Shown piece by piece: positions 61,989 through 64,000 of a DNA stretch of 64,000 bases. Source of the stretch: Aquipseudomonas alcaligenes (GTDB lineage Bacteria > Pseudomonadota > Gammaproteobacteria > Pseudomonadales > Pseudomonadaceae); contig NZ_QJRX01000003.1 in assembly GCF_003205495.1 (NCBI RefSeq), positions 450,980 through 514,979 of the forward strand. The letters run 5' to 3'. The first letter of the stretch is position 1. The number at the start of each line of letters is the position of its first letter. Below the pieces are notes generated by a model. That model did not search any database. It was given only the letters and a program-made list of their open reading frames with translations, and was not told the origin of the DNA. Made by a program: the position numbers and the translations under genes.

Positions 61989-63759
61989 CCGCCTGAGCTG
62001 GGCGGAGATCCGCCAGCTGGCCCTGCGCCATCGCAAGGGCCTGATCCTGGCCAACCTGGTCGCCGTGTTCGCCACCCTGTGCAGCGTGCCCATCCCGCTG
62101 CTGCTGCCGCTGCTGGTGGACGAGGTGCTGCTGGGGCAGGGCGATGCCGCGCTCAAGGTGATGGATCGCTTCCTGCCCGCGGCCTGGGAGAGCGCCGCCG
62201 GCTACATCGGCCTGATGCTGGTGCTGACCCTGGTGCTGCGCCTCGGCGCCCTGGTGGCCAACGTGCTGCAGGCGCGGCTGTTCGCCCGCCTGTCCAAGGA
62301 CGTGATCTATCGCCTGCGCATCCGCCTGATCGAGCGCCTCAAGCGCATCGCCCTGGGCGAGTACGAGAACCTCGGCGGCGGCACGGTCAGCGCGCACCTA
62401 GTCACCGACCTGGACACCCTCGACAAGTTCATCGGCGAAACCCTCAGCCGCGTGCTGGTGGCCCTGCTGACCCTGACCGGCACGGCGGCCATCCTGCTGT
62501 GGATGCACTGGCAGCTGGCGCTGCTGATCCTGCTGTTCAATCCGCTGGTGATCTACGCCACGGTGCAGCTGGGCAAGCAGGTCAAGCAGCTGAAGAAGCT
62601 GGAGAACGACAGCACCTCGCGCTTCACCCAGGCGCTGACCGAGACCCTGGAGGCGATCCAGGAAGTACGCGCCGGCAACCGCCAGGGCTTCTTCCTCGGC
62701 CGCCTCGGCCAGCGCGCCCGCGAGGTGCGCGACTATGCCGTGGCCTCGCAGTGGAAGAGCGATGCGGCCGGGCGCACCAGCGGCCTGCTGTTCCAGTTCG
62801 GCATCGACCTGTTCCGTGCCGTGGCCATGCTTACCGTGCTGTTCTCCGACCTGTCGATCGGCCAGATGCTTGCGGTGTTCAGCTACCTGTGGTTCATGAT
62901 CGGCCCGGTCGAGCAGCTGCTCGGCCTGCAGTACGCCTACTACGCCGCCGGCGGCGCCCTGGCGCGGATCAACGAGCTGCTGGCGCGCGCCGACGAGCCG
63001 CAGCACGAGGGGCGCATCGACCCCTTCAAGGGCCGCGAGACGGTCGGCATCGAGGTGCGCGGCCTGCGCTTCGCCTATGCCGACGAGCCGGTGCTGAACG
63101 AGCTGAACCTGAGCATCGCGCCCGGCGAGAAGGTCGCCATAGTCGGCGCCTCCGGCGGCGGCAAGAGCACCCTGGTGCAGCTGCTGCTCGGCCTCTACAG
63201 CCCGCAGGCGGGGAGCATCCGCTTCGGCGGCGCGAGCCTGGAGGAGATCGGCCTGGAGCGGGTGCGCGAGCACGTGGCGGTGGTGCTGCAGCATCCGGCG
63301 CTGTTCAACGACACGGTGCGCGCCAACCTGTGCATGGGCCGTGAACGCAGCGACGAGGCCTGCTGGCAGGCCCTGGAGATCGCCCAGCTGGCGGCCACCA
63401 TCCGTGCCCTGCCGCAGGGCCTGGACAGCGTGGTGGGGCGTTCCGGCGTGCGCCTGTCCGGTGGCCAGCGCCAGCGCCTGGCCATCGCCCGTATGGTGCT
63501 GGCCGAGCCCCGGGTGGTGATCCTCGACGAGGCCACCTCGGCCCTCGACGCCGCCACCGAGTACGCCCTGCACCAGGCCCTGGGGCGTTTCCTCAACGGC
63601 CGCACCACGCTGATCATCGCCCACCGCCTGAGTGCGGTGAAACAGGCCGACCGGGTGCTGGTGTTCGACGGCGGCAGCATCGCCGAGGACGGCGACCACC
63701 AGCAGCTGATCGCCGAGGGCGGGCTGTACGCCAAGCTTTACGGGCACCTGCAGCACTAA
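61981..63759 (+). CDS. ABC exporter (membrane domain fused to ATPase)
   Basis: The protein is 592 residues with an N-terminal six-helix type I exporter domain (residues 1-320) and a C-terminal ATPase. Walker A is GASGGGKST, the signature LSGGQRQRLAIARMVL, Walker B VVILDEATSALD, and the H-loop is in IAHRLSAVK. It may export lipid, peptide or drug and would dimerise. The ATG at 61981 gives MPDRLSWAEIRQLALRHRKG and overlaps the DsbA-like gene. The substrate is not told by the sequence. In PAO1 an ABC fusion gene occupies the same place as I recall. Confidence 0.93.
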   Translation: MPDRLSWAEIRQLALRHRKGLILANLVAVFATLCSVPIPLLLPLLVDEVLLGQGDAALKVMDRFLPAAWESAAGYIGLMLVLTLVLRLGALVANVLQARLFARLSKDVIYRLRIRLIERLKRIALGEYENLGGGTVSAHLVTDLDTLDKFIGETLSRVLVALLTLTGTAAILLWMHWQLALLILLFNPLVIYATVQLGKQVKQLKKLENDSTSRFTQALTETLEAIQEVRAGNRQGFFLGRLGQRAREVRDYAVASQWKSDAAGRTSGLLFQFGIDLFRAVAMLTVLFSDLSIGQMLAVFSYLWFMIGPVEQLLGLQYAYYAAGGALARINELLARADEPQHEGRIDPFKGRETVGIEVRGLRFAYADEPVLNELNLSIAPGEKVAIVGASGGGKSTLVQLLLGLYSPQAGSIRFGGASLEEIGLERVREHVAVVLQHPALFNDTVRANLCMGRERSDEACWQALEIAQLAATIRALPQGLDSVVGRSGVRLSGGQRQRLAIARMVLAEPRVVILDEATSALDAATEYALHQALGRFLNGRTTLIIAHRLSAVKQADRVLVFDGGSIAEDGDHQQLIAEGGLYAKLYGHLQH

Positions 63760-63851
63760 TTCCGCTGTCCCTTGTCTCACTCCTGTGACGGTCTGCCGTG
63801 TTTCGGACGGTGGCTAAAATAGACTGCAGAATCCGGTGCTGTGGAGGATTG

Positions 63852-64000
63852 ATGATGCGGAAATTACCAACTGTGCTGGCCTTGTCGGCCAGTGCCTTGC
63901 TGCTGGCTACAGCGGTGCTGCCGCCTGAGGCCAACCCCTTGATCGACTCGGCCTATGCGCGTGACGGTGGAGGCGGTGGAGGCGGTGGAGGCGGTGGAGG
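63852..64000 (+). CDS. Secreted glycine-repeat protein, N-terminal part (3' end outside window)
   Basis: The frame runs from ATG at 63852 (or 63855) to the window edge. GGAGG at 63843-63847 is its ribosome-binding site, and a possible -10 TAAAAT is at 63815-63820. A signal-like sequence (LALSASALLLATAVLPPEA) precedes NPLIDSAYARD, then a pure glycine run of at least 11 residues. The glycine is coded by a 9-bp unit (GGTGGAGGC) repeated nearly four times to the window end. The protein family cannot be told. Confidence 0.6.
   Translation, partial: MMRKLPTVLALSASALLLATAVLPPEANPLIDSAYARDGGGGGGGGGGG
63966..64000 (+). repeat. Tandem 9-bp GGTGGAGGC repeat
   Basis: Perfect copies of GGTGGAGGC begin at 63966 and continue to the end of the window (three full copies plus a partial fourth). 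The unit is a multiple of three, so copy-number changes keep the frame and only alter glycine number. The true length of the array lies outside the window. Confidence 0.85.

Overview
This window is high-GC chromosomal DNA from a Pseudomonas species that is probably not P. aeruginosa. Several Pseudomonas marks are present: GyrA with an acidic insert in its C-terminal domain, a fused TyrA-AroA enzyme, a serC-pheA-hisC-tyrA/aroA-cmk-rpsA-ihfB run, MupP next to UbiG, a methylthioadenosine deaminase beside mtnA, and the NAGGN (N-acetylglutaminylglutamine amide) osmolyte genes. From memory, 1 gene block resembles PAO1 PA316x-PA320x, a second resembles PA345x-PA346x and a third PA0853-PA0860. The joins between them lie near 35.7-38.3 kb and 55 kb. 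Genes are densely packed and only one gene-free stretch exceeds 300 bp (37935-38354).

Layout. 0-3.6 kb: a truncated acyl-CoA ligase, a family III CoA-transferase/racemase, an Lrp-type regulator and a LysE-type exporter. 3.6-6.8 kb: a Cpx-like envelope stress system (response regulator, Spy/CpxP-like periplasmic protein, sensor kinase) with a recognisable CpxR box, and a coiled-coil membrane protein. 6.8-12.4 kb: yciI, yciB, rnm, yciO, scpA, scpB, a DUF1289 protein and rluB. 12.4-18.2 kb: a diguanylate cyclase, then the minus-strand mtaD-ubiG-mupP-yciK operon, with mtnA divergent. 18.5-29.3 kb: gyrA, serC, pheA, hisC, tyrA-aroA, cmk and rpsA, which link topology control, aromatic amino acid synthesis and translation. 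29.4-35.7 kb: ihfB, a LapA-domain protein and a ComEA-like protein. In relatives these genes flank the O-antigen cluster, but here they are followed only by a GlxR/Hyi-like pair and rmlBACD (dTDP-L-rhamnose synthesis). This stretch looks less GC-rich than its surroundings.

35.7-38.4 kb holds the most unusual gene: a lone 729-residue tubulin/FtsZ-superfamily protein, read on the minus strand and preceded by a 420-bp AT-richer region with two palindromes. 38.4-40.6 kb: an MFS transporter and three small proteins. 40.6-48.8 kb: hybrid sensor kinase, M42 peptidase, NAGGN ligase, NAGGN amidotransferase and a divergent MarR regulator. 48.8-51.1 kb: a reactive-sulfur operon (CsoR-family repressor, rhodanese, TauE/SafE permease, ETHE1-like persulfide dioxygenase) with tandem operators. 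51.2-56.7 kb: mnmC, a polyphosphate:AMP phosphotransferase, a DUF6316 protein, an EamA permease and a flavodoxin-fold oxidoreductase. 56.7-63.8 kb: fumC, a DUF2804 protein, a DUF2059 protein, a BolA protein, trhO, a DsbA-like protein and an ABC exporter. The window ends inside a secreted glycine-repeat protein. No tRNA, rRNA, CRISPR array, insertion sequence or prophage was recognised.
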